Below are positions 8,654 through 17,926 of a stretch of 45,118 nt of DNA, piece by piece; within the stretch, counting starts at the first letter, position 1, and every line of letters begins with the position of its first letter. The translations under genes were made by a program, and so were the position numbers. The DNA lies in assembly GCA_028687975.1 (NCBI GenBank), contig JAQTZD010000009.1:1-45118 (forward strand). Direction: 5' to 3'. The DNA comes from Sediminibacterium sp. (GTDB lineage Bacteria > Bacteroidota > Bacteroidia > Chitinophagales > Chitinophagaceae). Under the pieces are notes generated by a model, which made no database searches, was not told the origin of the DNA, and saw only the letters and a list, made by a program, of their open reading frames with translations.

Positions 8654-9967
8654 ATGAGTTACACTGTTGCAATAGTAGGCCGGCCCAATGTGGGAAAGAG
8701 CACCTTCTTCAACCGTTTGCTGGAGCAGCGAAAGGCCATTGTAGATGATATCAGCGGAGTTACCCGCGACAGGCAGTATGGCGTGGCCGACTGGAACGGT
8801 AAAACGTTCAACCTGATTGATACCGGTGGTTTTGTTCCGCAGAGTGAAGATATTTTTGAAACAGAGATCCGTAAGCAGGTGAAAATTGCCATTGATGAAG
8901 CCAATGCCATCATTTTTATGGTGGATGTGGCTACGGGCATTACCGATCTGGATGAAGCCATGGCGGATCTGCTGCGCAGAAGCAGCAAGCCTGTATATGT
9001 GGTGGTGAACAAGGTAGACAACGGAACCCGAGAACTGGAAGCCACTGAGTTTTACAGCCTGGGTTTTGAACATACTTTTTTTATCAGCAGTATTTCCGGC
9101 AGCGGCACGGGTGATTTGCTGGATGCCGTAGTGGCTCCTATCAAGCCGGAAGATGCAGAAGATACGGTTCGGGAAAATACCCTGCCCAAATTTGCCATCA
9201 TTGGCCAGCCCAATGTTGGAAAGTCTTCGTTGCTGAATGCCCTGATCGGGGAGGAGCGCACCATCGTGAGCGATATTGCAGGAACTACCCGGGATACCAT
9301 TCACACCCACTATAAACTCTTTCAGAAAGAGTTTATGCTGATCGATACCGCAGGTATCCGTAAAAAGAGCAAGGAAAAAGACGACCTCGAATTTTATTCC
9401 ATCATCCGCGCCATTAAAGCAATGGATGAAGCAGATGTGTGCTTGCTGGTAATTGATGCCCACAAAGGCATCACCGCCCAGGACATCACCATTTTCAGCC
9501 TGGCAGCCCGTAAGGGTAAGGGTATTGTGGTACTGGTGAACAAATGGGACCTGGTAGAAAAGGAAACCAATACAGCAAGGGATTATGAAAGGCTGCTGAA
9601 GCAGAAACTGGCACCATTCAGTGATGTGCCGATCCTTTTTATTTCCGTAAAGGAGAAGACCCGTATTTTCAAGGCCATTGAGCTGGCTTTACAGGTATAT
9701 GAAAGCAAAACCCGGAGAATTGCGACTTCTGAACTGAATGAAGTGATGCTGAAGGCCATTGCCAATTACCATGCTCCGGTGGTACGCGGACATTCCATCA
9801 AGATTAAATTTGTGACCCAATTGCCCACTCATGTACCCTCTTTTGCCTTTTTTACCAACTTCCCGGATGATATAAAAATGCCATATAAGAATTACCTGGA
9901 GAACCAATTGAGGGCCAATTTTGACTTCAAAGGGGTGCCTTTACGCATATTTTTCAGGAAAAAGTAA
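8654..9967 (+). CDS. der: Ribosome biogenesis GTPase Der (EngA)
   Basis: Two G domains: GRPNVGKSTFFNRL and GQPNVGKSSLLNAL, NKWD, C-terminal KH-like domain. Confidence 0.97.
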   Translation: MSYTVAIVGRPNVGKSTFFNRLLEQRKAIVDDISGVTRDRQYGVADWNGKTFNLIDTGGFVPQSEDIFETEIRKQVKIAIDEANAIIFMVDVATGITDLDEAMADLLRRSSKPVYVVVNKVDNGTRELEATEFYSLGFEHTFFISSISGSGTGDLLDAVVAPIKPEDAEDTVRENTLPKFAIIGQPNVGKSSLLNALIGEERTIVSDIAGTTRDTIHTHYKLFQKEFMLIDTAGIRKKSKEKDDLEFYSIIRAIKAMDEADVCLLVIDAHKGITAQDITIFSLAARKGKGIVVLVNKWDLVEKETNTARDYERLLKQKLAPFSDVPILFISVKEKTRIFKAIELALQVYESKTRRIATSELNEVMLKAIANYHAPVVRGHSIKIKFVTQLPTHVPSFAFFTNFPDDIKMPYKNYLENQLRANFDFKGVPLRIFFRKK

Positions 9968-9984
9968 AAAAGTAACGTTAAAAT

Positions 9985-10014
9985 TTGTAAAATTCATCCT
10001 GAACGCTATCTTTG
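9985..10014 (+). promoter_or_regulatory. Promoter of small lipoprotein gene
   Basis: TTG-N19-TATCTTTG. Confidence 0.65.
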
Positions 10015-10044
10015 CGCACAGTAAAAACAAAAAAACAAGTACAA

Positions 10045-10230
10045 ATGAAAAAAGTATTCGCAATTCTGGCTGTAGCAGGTTTAATGACTGCTTGTAACAA
10101 TGCTGAAAAAACTGAAGCAACTACCGACACCGCTGCTGTGACTGTAGACACTGCTGCTGCAACTGTAGATACTGCTGCTGCTGCAGTAGACACTACTAAA
10201 GCTGCAACTGATACTGCTGCTGCTAAATAA
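10045..10230 (+). CDS. Small Ala/Thr-rich repeat lipoprotein (61 aa)
   Basis: MKKVFAILAVAGLMTACNN lipobox, then five 7-aa repeats (TTDTAAV TVDTAAA TVDTAAA AVDTTKA ATDTAAA) and terminal Lys. Own promoter and terminator. Confidence 0.85.
   Translation: MKKVFAILAVAGLMTACNNAEKTEATTDTAAVTVDTAAATVDTAAAAVDTTKAATDTAAAK
10120..10224 (+). repeat. Five tandem 21-bp coding repeats
   Basis: Units at 10120, 10141, 10162, 10183 and 10204, consensus actgtagacactgctgctgca. Confidence 0.85.
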
Positions 10231-10276
10231 GTTAATACTAAGTACTCGTTACTTTATATTACTTCTTGCAAGAAGG

Positions 10277-10308
10277 TCCTCCCGATAGAATCGGGAGGAT
10301 TTTTTTTG
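10277..10308 (+). terminator. Rho-independent terminator
   Basis: TCCTCCCGA-tagaa-TCGGGAGGA followed by a T tract. Confidence 0.85.
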
Positions 10309-10429
10309 TGCCAGTTTGTACCAGTTTTTTTGTTTTGGCCCAATGGCATTAAAATTGTCCTTATCAGGGAAAGACTCTTGTACCCCTGTTTGAGACAGGA
10401 ATGGTGACATTTTGACTAAAGAAATAGCT

Positions 10430-12832
10430 ATGTTGAAAGATAAATTCAGATTCAGGGCCGACGATGATACCGATTTCATGCCGATTATTCCGATGAATGA
10501 GCAGGAGAGTGAGCAGGACAAGGCTATAGTGATCCCTGATGAACTGCCGATTTTACCGTTGCGCAATACCGTATTGTTCCCGGGAGTAGTTTTGCCGATC
10601 ACTGTAGGCAGGGATAAAAGCATCAAAGCAGTAACTGATGCTTATAAAGCGGATAAACTGATTGGGGTAATTGCCCAGAAAGATTCCAATATCGAAGAGC
10701 CGGAACCCAAGGATCTTTGTAAAATAGGTACCGTGGCCAAGGTGGTGAAGCTCATCAAAATGCCCGACGGGGGTACCACCATCATTATCCAGGGTAAGAA
10801 AAGATTTGAGTGGCTGGAGATGCTGAGTGAAGATCCTTATTTTAAAGCATCCATTCGTTTACTGGCAGAAGATGAAGCGCCGCAGACACCCGATTTTGAA
10901 GCTTATGTCAGCACCATTAAAGACCTTGCTACACAAATCATACAGTTGTCTCCCAATCTTCCGACAGAAGCTGCCATCATATTGAAAAATATTGAGCAGC
11001 CTGCCTTCCTGATCAATTTTGTGAGCAGCAACCTGAACAGTGTGCTGGAAGAAAAACAAACATTGCTGGAGATCAACGATACCAACGAACGTGCGGTAAG
11101 GCTAATTCATATTCTGCAACGGGAGCTGCAGTTTGCCGAACTGAAAGACAAGGTAACCAACAAAACCAGAACAGAGCTGGATAAGCAGCAGCGGGATTAT
11201 TTTCTGCAGCAGCAACTGAAAAGCATTAAGGAAGAACTCGGGGGTGATACCAATGAAAGGGAAATTGCCGAAATGAAGAAAAAGGCGGAGGCCAAGAAAT
11301 GGCCCGAAGCCGCCAAAGCAGCCTTTCAGGCTGGTATTCAGAAGCTGGAGCGCATGCACGCTACTACTCCGGATTATTCGGTGGTATACAATCACCTCGA
11401 CCTGATGCTGGATCTGCCCTGGAACGATTACACAGCAGACAACTACGATTTAAAGAACGCCAAGAAAATACTGGATGCCGATCATTATGGTATGACCAGG
11501 ATCAAGAGCCGGATACTGGAATACCTGGCTGTACTGAAACTGAAGGGCGATATGAAGAGTCCGATACTTTGTTTTCTGGGTCCTCCCGGAATCGGTAAAA
11601 CTTCCCTGGGCCGTTCCATTGCACATGCCATCGGCAGAAAATATGTGCGCTTGAGTCTGGGCGGTCTGCACGATGAAAGTGAAATCCGCGGTCATCGTAA
11701 AACGTATATTGGTGCCATGCCCGGAAGAATTGTTCAGAATATCCGGAAGTGCAAATCTTCCAACCCGGTGATGATCCTCGACGAAATTGATAAGATTGGT
11801 TCCGATTTCAAAGGAGATCCGTCTTCTTCTTTGCTGGAGGTACTGGATCCTGAACAGAACCATACTTTTTACGATAATTACCTGGAACTGGAATACGATC
11901 TCAGTAAAGTGCTGTTTATTGCTACGGCCAATAACCTTCAAAATATTCAGCCTGCTTTAAGAGACCGCCTCGAAATCATTGACCTCAGCGGGTATGCGAT
12001 TGAAGAGAAAATAGAGATCGCAAAGCGCCACCTGGTTCCAAAGGAGAAGGAAGCGCATGGCCTTGCCAATGTGAATTTCAAGATCAGTGATAAGGTACTG
12101 GAAAAAATCATAGAACAATATACCCGCGAGAGTGGTGTTCGGGAACTCGACCGCCAGCTGGCTTCCGTTATGCGTTACCAGGCCAAGGAAATGGCCATGA
12201 AGAACAAAGTAAAGCTGAATGTTACCGCCAGGGATGTGGAGCAGATACTCGGACAACCAAAGTATACCAACGAAATTTATAAAACAGCCAATATGCCCGG
12301 CGTGGTGGTTGGTCTGGCCTGGACCTATGTGGGGGGTGATATCCTCTTTATCGAAACGATTCTGAGCGATGGCAAGGGAGAGCTGAGGCTTACCGGTAAC
12401 CTCGGCAATGTAATGAAGGAAAGTGCTACCACTGCCCTGAGCTATATACAGGCCAATGCCAAAAAACTCGGAATTGATCCGGAGCTGTTCCAAAAGAAGA
12501 ATATTCATGTGCATGTACCGGAAGGAGCTGTACCCAAGGATGGACCCAGTGCAGGTATCACCATGCTGACCTCTTTAACCTCAGCTTTTACTGGCAGAAA
12601 AGTGAAACCATTCCTGGCCATGACCGGCGAAATAACGCTGCGCGGGCAAGTGCTTCCTGTAGGAGGCATTAAGGAAAAAGTGCTGGCAGCCAAGCGGGCG
12701 GGTCTGAAGGAAATTGTACTCTGCAATATGAACCAGAAAGATGTGGAAGAGATCGATGGCAATTTCATCAAAGGACTGCATTTTCATTATGTAAAGACCA
12801 TGCAGCAGGTACTGGATTACGCATTGGTGTAA
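10430..12832 (+). CDS. lon: ATP-dependent Lon protease
   Basis: LPILPLRNTVLFPGVVLPITVGR, GPPGIGKTSLGRSIA, catalytic PKDGPSAGITM. Track start 10412 is TTG; ATG at 10430 is an alternative start. Confidence 0.97.
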   Translation: MLKDKFRFRADDDTDFMPIIPMNEQESEQDKAIVIPDELPILPLRNTVLFPGVVLPITVGRDKSIKAVTDAYKADKLIGVIAQKDSNIEEPEPKDLCKIGTVAKVVKLIKMPDGGTTIIIQGKKRFEWLEMLSEDPYFKASIRLLAEDEAPQTPDFEAYVSTIKDLATQIIQLSPNLPTEAAIILKNIEQPAFLINFVSSNLNSVLEEKQTLLEINDTNERAVRLIHILQRELQFAELKDKVTNKTRTELDKQQRDYFLQQQLKSIKEELGGDTNEREIAEMKKKAEAKKWPEAAKAAFQAGIQKLERMHATTPDYSVVYNHLDLMLDLPWNDYTADNYDLKNAKKILDADHYGMTRIKSRILEYLAVLKLKGDMKSPILCFLGPPGIGKTSLGRSIAHAIGRKYVRLSLGGLHDESEIRGHRKTYIGAMPGRIVQNIRKCKSSNPVMILDEIDKIGSDFKGDPSSSLLEVLDPEQNHTFYDNYLELEYDLSKVLFIATANNLQNIQPALRDRLEIIDLSGYAIEEKIEIAKRHLVPKEKEAHGLANVNFKISDKVLEKIIEQYTRESGVRELDRQLASVMRYQAKEMAMKNKVKLNVTARDVEQILGQPKYTNEIYKTANMPGVVVGLAWTYVGGDILFIETILSDGKGELRLTGNLGNVMKESATTALSYIQANAKKLGIDPELFQKKNIHVHVPEGAVPKDGPSAGITMLTSLTSAFTGRKVKPFLAMTGEITLRGQVLPVGGIKEKVLAAKRAGLKEIVLCNMNQKDVEEIDGNFIKGLHFHYVKTMQQVLDYALV

Positions 12833-12874
12833 CCATTTAATTTCCTTGCAGAATTGTATTAGTTTTAATACCGG

Positions 12875-13900
12875 ATGCAAAAAAGGATACTACTGCTCAT
12901 CATCATTTTATACTCTGCCACCAGGCCTGCAGCGCAGACGCTTGGTGGCAATGCTGTTTTTAATTTCCTTACGCAACCGAATACAGCACAGCTTTCTGCC
13001 CTGGGCGGTGTAAACATTTCTTCCATGGGCAACGATGTGGGCATGGCCTTTCACAATCCTGCATTGCTTCGCCAGAAAATGCACCGCCAGGTGAATACTT
13101 CCTTTAATTCCTTTGTTGCAGGTATTCGTCATTACAGTGCTACCGGGGCATTTTGGCTGGACCGGCCCGGTCTGAATATTGGCATTGGAGTTCAATACCT
13201 CAATTACGGAAGTCTGGTACAAACAGATGCTTCCGGAAATATCCTGGGTAGCATTCGGCCAAACGATTATATGGTGCAGCTGATGGCTTCCACACAATAC
13301 CTGGAGCGGTTCAGGATCGGGGTCAGTGCCAAACTGATCCGTTCCGAATACGGTGCATACCGGTCTACGGGAATGGCTGCGGATGTCGGATTAACCTATA
13401 CGGATACGGCAGCCCTGTTTCAGGCTGCCGTGGTGGTGAAGAACATGGGTGTGCAGCTTCGCACTTATGAACCGGGTAAACAGAAAGAAGAACTACCCTT
13501 TGATGTTCAGGCCGGAATCAGTAAAAAACTCGCCAATGCACCCGTACAGTTTTCTTTAACGGCACACCATCTGCACCGCCTGAACATCCGGTACAACGAC
13601 ACGGCATTTAATGCAGCAGAAGGTGATCTCAGGAGTAATGGATTGCAGAAGGTTTTTTCGCACCTGGTACTCTCTTCACAGATTGATTTATCCGAATTTG
13701 TTGAGTTGAATCTTGGCTATAATTTTCTCAGAAGGCAGGACCTGAACGTATTTGGAGCCACCGGAGGTTTGAACGGATTTACCTGTGGTGTGGGAATACT
13801 GCTGCGAAAACTGCAGATCCGTTATGCCACCGGCTTTTACCAGCAACAGATGTTTCACCAGTTTTCACTCAACTTTAATTTTTCCGGAACTCCGCTTTAA
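12875..13900 (+). CDS. porQ: Type IX secretion system protein PorQ-like
   Basis: Signal peptide, VFNFLTQPNTAQLSALGGVNISSMGNDVGMAFHNPALL; PorV/PorQ-like barrel features. Confidence 0.82.
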   Translation: MQKRILLLIIILYSATRPAAQTLGGNAVFNFLTQPNTAQLSALGGVNISSMGNDVGMAFHNPALLRQKMHRQVNTSFNSFVAGIRHYSATGAFWLDRPGLNIGIGVQYLNYGSLVQTDASGNILGSIRPNDYMVQLMASTQYLERFRIGVSAKLIRSEYGAYRSTGMAADVGLTYTDTAALFQAAVVVKNMGVQLRTYEPGKQKEELPFDVQAGISKKLANAPVQFSLTAHHLHRLNIRYNDTAFNAAEGDLRSNGLQKVFSHLVLSSQIDLSEFVELNLGYNFLRRQDLNVFGATGGLNGFTCGVGILLRKLQIRYATGFYQQQMFHQFSLNFNFSGTPL

Positions 13901-13991
13901 TGCAGCAACAACAGCGGATCCGTTGAAATAAAGTATATCGTAATCTACACTTCAATGATTAAATTGTGGGCACAATGATATATGCCCGATT

Positions 13992-15524
13992 ATGATACGT
14001 ATTGCTGTTAGTAGTTTACTGATTGTTTCTCTGGCTTCCTGCGGCATCCTAAAGCCCCGGAGTCAGGCGCCTGTTGCTTTTGCCAATAATATTGTAGTGG
14101 CCCACCGGGGCGCTTTCAAGCAAAACAAGCTTCCTGAAAATTCCATTGCAGCGCTGAAACAGGCCATTGCCTTGAAATGTACCGGCTCGGAGTTTGATGT
14201 AAGAATGACTTCGGACGATTCGCTGATCATCAATCATGATCCGCATTACAAAAAATTGCCGATTGAAGAAACCACCTATGCCGACTTGATCCGGCATCCC
14301 CTTTCCAACGGTGAAAAACTGCCCACGCTCCGGGAATATTTACTGGCCGGTATGGAAAACAATCCCGCTACCCGGCTGGTTTGTGAAATAAAACCTTCGG
14401 AAGTCAGCAAGGAAAGAGGGCAGCGCATTGCAGCAAAAGCAGTAGCCCTGGTGCACGAATTGCGTGCAAGAGAGCGGGTGGTCTACATCAGTTTTGATTA
14501 TGATATTCTGAAGAAGATAGTTGCACTGGAGCCTGGTGTTCCTACCCAGTACCTGAACGGTGACCGCTCGCCTGAACAACTGAAGGCAGATGGCATTACC
14601 GGCGCCGATTATCATTATTCTGTGTTTAAGAAATACCCCGAATGGATTACTGCTGCCAAAAAACTCGGCATTGCTTTGAATGCCTGGACGGTGAATGATG
14701 CAGAAACCATGGAGTGGCTGATGGCCAATGAGTTTGAATTCATCACCACCAATGAACCCGAGTTATTGCTGGAACTGATGCCGAAAACACTCACCAGAAA
14801 CGGATGGAAACTGGTATGGAGCGATGAATTCAATTACCAGGGTTTGCCAGACACCAGCAAATGGGGATATCATCCCGGTGCACACGGAGGCGGCAACGAT
14901 GAACTGCAATATTATACGGCCAATGATACCATGAATGCGGTGGTATCCAATGGCGTGCTCAGGATCATTGCCAGTAAGGAAAACAGGGAAAACAAATCCT
15001 ATACTTCTTCCAAGCTGCAGACCAGGAACAAGGCAGCCTTTACCTATGGCCGTTTTGAAGTGAGGGCCAAACTTCCTGCCGGAAGAGGTACCTGGCCGGC
15101 TATCTGGATGCTTGGAACCAATATAGATTCGATCAGCTGGCCGGCTTGCGGAGAAATCGACATCATGGAACATGTGGGCTATGAAAAAGACAGCATCTAT
15201 GGCACCATTCATTCCGAGGCTTACAATCACATCAAAGGAACACAAAAGAGCAAAGCCATTTATACAGCGGATCCTTATACACGCTTTCATGTATATGCAA
15301 TAGAATGGACGCCGGAGAAAATTGATTTTATCATGGATGGCGTGGTGTACAATCAAATCCGTAACGAGCACCTTACTGTAAGAGAATGGCCCTTTGATGC
15401 GCCTTTTTTCCTGATCCTGAACCTGGCCATTGGTGGGGGATGGGGTGGTAGAAAAGGGGTGGATGATGCAATCTTTCCTGCAACCATGGAAGTAGACTGG
15501 GTTCGGGTATTTCAGGCCAGATAA
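13992..15524 (+). CDS. Lipoprotein with fused glycerophosphodiester phosphodiesterase and GH16 domains
   Basis: Lipobox SLASCG; GDPD motifs VAHRGAFKQNKLPENS, SEFDVRMTSDDSLIINHD; GH16 motifs WKLVWSDEFNYQGLPDTSKW, GTWPAIWMLG, GEIDIMEHVG. One continuous ORF. Confidence 0.9.
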   Translation: MIRIAVSSLLIVSLASCGILKPRSQAPVAFANNIVVAHRGAFKQNKLPENSIAALKQAIALKCTGSEFDVRMTSDDSLIINHDPHYKKLPIEETTYADLIRHPLSNGEKLPTLREYLLAGMENNPATRLVCEIKPSEVSKERGQRIAAKAVALVHELRARERVVYISFDYDILKKIVALEPGVPTQYLNGDRSPEQLKADGITGADYHYSVFKKYPEWITAAKKLGIALNAWTVNDAETMEWLMANEFEFITTNEPELLLELMPKTLTRNGWKLVWSDEFNYQGLPDTSKWGYHPGAHGGGNDELQYYTANDTMNAVVSNGVLRIIASKENRENKSYTSSKLQTRNKAAFTYGRFEVRAKLPAGRGTWPAIWMLGTNIDSISWPACGEIDIMEHVGYEKDSIYGTIHSEAYNHIKGTQKSKAIYTADPYTRFHVYAIEWTPEKIDFIMDGVVYNQIRNEHLTVREWPFDAPFFLILNLAIGGGWGGRKGVDDAIFPATMEVDWVRVFQAR

Positions 15525-15543
15525 ACCAGCCCATAGCTAAATA

Positions 15544-15578
15544 AAAAAGCCGACCGGAACATTTTCGGTCGGCTTTTT
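15544..15578. terminator. Bidirectional rho-independent terminator
   Basis: AAAAAGCCGACCG-N9-CGGTCGGCTTTTT between convergent genes. Confidence 0.87.
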
Positions 15579-15615
15579 ATATGCATTTCCGGAAGATTGT
15601 TTCCGGAGTGGTTGA

Positions 15616-17139
15616 TTATAAATCAAATTGAATACCCTGGGCCAGTGGTAAACTGTTGCCCCAGTTAATAGTATTGGTTTGTCTGCGCATGTAGGCTTTC
15701 CAGGCATCGCTTCCGCTTTCTCTTCCACCGCCTGTTTCTTTTTCGCCTCCAAATGCACCACCAATTTCTGCCCCACTGGTACCAATATTGACGTTGGCAA
15801 TACCACAATCACTTCCCTGTGCAGAGAGGAACTGTTCTGCCTCCCGCAGGTTCAGCGTCATGATGGCCGAAGACAATCCCTGTGGAACACCGTTTTGCAT
15901 GGCAATGGCTTCATCGAGGGTGCTGTACTTCATTACATATAAAATAGGAGCAAAGGTTTCATGTTGTACAATTGCAAGGTCGTTGGTTACCTCAGCAATG
16001 CATGGTTTTACATAGCAACCACTTTCATAGCCAGGTCCTGTAACAACGCCTCCTTCTACCAGGAACTTACCACCCTGTGCCTTACACTGTTCAATAGCGC
16101 TCAGGTACATATTTACCGCTGCGGTATCGATCAACGGACCAACGTGATTTTTTGTATCCAATGGATCACCAATGCGCAGCTGTGCGTAGGCTTTAACCAG
16201 TTTTGCAGTGAATGTATCAAACACAGATTCGTGTATGATCAGTCTTCTGGTGGTGGTGCAACGCTGGCCGGCAGTACCTACCGCTCCAAACACTGCGCCA
16301 ATCAGAGACATATCGAGGTCGGCATGCTGAGAAACAATGATGGCATTGTTACCACCCAGTTCCAACAGGCTTTTGCCCAGTCTTGCTGCAACCGTTGCGC
16401 TCAGTTCCTTACCCATTCTGGTAGAACCGGTAGCTGATACCAGCGGAATCCGGGTATCCTTGCTCATCCATTCACCTACTTCCCTTGCGCCCTGTACCAG
16501 ACAGTTTACCCCTTCAGGTACATTGTTTTTTGCAAATACTTCGGCAACTATTTTTTGTACGGCAATACCGCAAAGTGGTGTTTTTTCGCTGGGCTTCCAG
16601 ATGGTGGTGTTGCCGCAAATCCAAGCCAATGCAGCATTCCAGCTCCATACAGCAACCGGAAAGTTGAATGCAGAGATGATGCTTACAATACCCAATGGAT
16701 GCCACTGCTCATACATTCTGTGTGTAGGGCGCTCACTGTGCATGGTTTGTCCGAACAACTGGCGGGATAATCCTACTGCCAGATCACAGATATCAATCAT
16801 TTCCTGTACTTCACCATATCCTTCCTGCAGGCTTTTACCCATTTCATAACTTACCAGTTTGCCCAACGGCTCTTTGTACTGGCGCAGTGCATCACCCACC
16901 TGGCGAACTACTTCACCTCTTTTAGGCGCGGGCCATTTCTGCCATTCTTTGGCAACACTCAATGACTGGTTAATCACTTGTTCGTAAGCGGCTTTATCTG
17001 CGGCTACGGTGCTGCCGATTTTTTTGCCGTCTACGGGAGAAAAAGAGTCAATGGTTGCACCATTGCTTTCGATCCATTTGGTACCTGTTGATACTCCTTT
17101 GTTGGCTGTCTGAATGCCAAGTTGTTCTAAGAATTGCAT
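15616..17139 (-). CDS. Aldehyde dehydrogenase, ALDH7 (aminoadipate-semialdehyde dehydrogenase-like) family
   Basis: ISAFNFPVAVWSWNAALAWICGNTTIWKPSEKTPL, LLELGGNNAIIV, GAVFGAVGTAGQRCTTTRRLIIH. Start MQFLEQLG at 17139. Confidence 0.9.
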   Translation of the reverse strand: MQFLEQLGIQTANKGVSTGTKWIESNGATIDSFSPVDGKKIGSTVAADKAAYEQVINQSLSVAKEWQKWPAPKRGEVVRQVGDALRQYKEPLGKLVSYEMGKSLQEGYGEVQEMIDICDLAVGLSRQLFGQTMHSERPTHRMYEQWHPLGIVSIISAFNFPVAVWSWNAALAWICGNTTIWKPSEKTPLCGIAVQKIVAEVFAKNNVPEGVNCLVQGAREVGEWMSKDTRIPLVSATGSTRMGKELSATVAARLGKSLLELGGNNAIIVSQHADLDMSLIGAVFGAVGTAGQRCTTTRRLIIHESVFDTFTAKLVKAYAQLRIGDPLDTKNHVGPLIDTAAVNMYLSAIEQCKAQGGKFLVEGGVVTGPGYESGCYVKPCIAEVTNDLAIVQHETFAPILYVMKYSTLDEAIAMQNGVPQGLSSAIMTLNLREAEQFLSAQGSDCGIANVNIGTSGAEIGGAFGGEKETGGGRESGSDAWKAYMRRQTNTINWGNSLPLAQGIQFDL

Positions 17140-17224
17140 GCAGTCGTAATTTGACGCAAAGGTAAGGATTAACCCCCTGTGGCGTTGCAAAAGCAAGAAT
17201 AAGTTTCTATGTTTTTCGGCGGAA

Positions 17225-17926
17225 TTACCCCATTTTAGAGGCGGCCATCAACTGGTCGTACACCGTATTGTAGCTGCTGCCGATCGGAATTTCCTTTCCG
17301 GCTACCACAATCTTGGTTTTGCTGAATTTTTCGACCTTGTGTATCGGTACAATAAACGACCTGTGTACCCGTAAAAAATCCCTGGAAGGCAGCTTTTCCG
17401 CTATACTTTTCAGGGTCATGAGGGTCAGTACAGGAGTTGGTTTGATGTAAACTTTGATGTAATCGTCCAGCGCTTCAATTAATTCAATGTCTTTGAGATT
17501 GATCTTCATGATCTCGTAGTTCACCTTAATGAAGATGGAATTCAGCTGCAGTTCCTGGTTGCTTAAGAATTCAAGGTATTCCTTGGTTTTATAGCAGGCT
17601 TTCAGAAAGCGGTCGTATTCGAAGGGCTTGAGCAGATAATCCACAGCATCCACCGAAAAACCTTCTACAGCATAATCCTTGTAAGCGGTCGTGAAAATGA
17701 CCACGGGTTTATCTTCGGGCAGGCTCTTGTAAAATTGCATTCCGTTGATGTCGGGCATCTGTATGTCCAGAAACAAACAGTCAATTTTGGTTTGTTTCAG
17801 GTATTCCCTGGCCTCATCTGTATTGGTAAACGTTTTTTCCAGTTTCAGAAATGAAATGCGACCACAGTATTCCTCAATTACCTGTAGTGCCAGTGGTTCG
17901 TCGTCTATTGCTATACACTTAATCAT
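17225..17926 (-). CDS. LytTR family two-component response regulator
   Basis: Receiver domain CIAIDDEPLAL, DCLFLDIQMPDINGMQF, plus LytTR domain DYIKVYIKPTPVLTLMTLKSIAEKLPSRDFLRVHRSFIVPIHKV. Confidence 0.95.
   Translation of the reverse strand: MIKCIAIDDEPLALQVIEEYCGRISFLKLEKTFTNTDEAREYLKQTKIDCLFLDIQMPDINGMQFYKSLPEDKPVVIFTTAYKDYAVEGFSVDAVDYLLKPFEYDRFLKACYKTKEYLEFLSNQELQLNSIFIKVNYEIMKINLKDIELIEALDDYIKVYIKPTPVLTLMTLKSIAEKLPSRDFLRVHRSFIVPIHKVEKFSKTKIVVAGKEIPIGSSYNTVYDQLMAASKMG

Noticed and set aside
8630-9463. 277-aa minus-strand ORF
   Set aside because: Antisense to der; shadow of codon usage.
9978-10193. 71-aa minus-strand STAAAAVSTV repeat ORF
   Set aside because: Mirror image of the 21-bp repeats in the plus-strand lipoprotein; the plus frame has a lipobox, promoter and terminator.
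13968-13987. GGGCA-N10-TGCCC inverted repeat near the GDPD-GH16 start
   Set aside because: Only 5-bp arms; likely chance.
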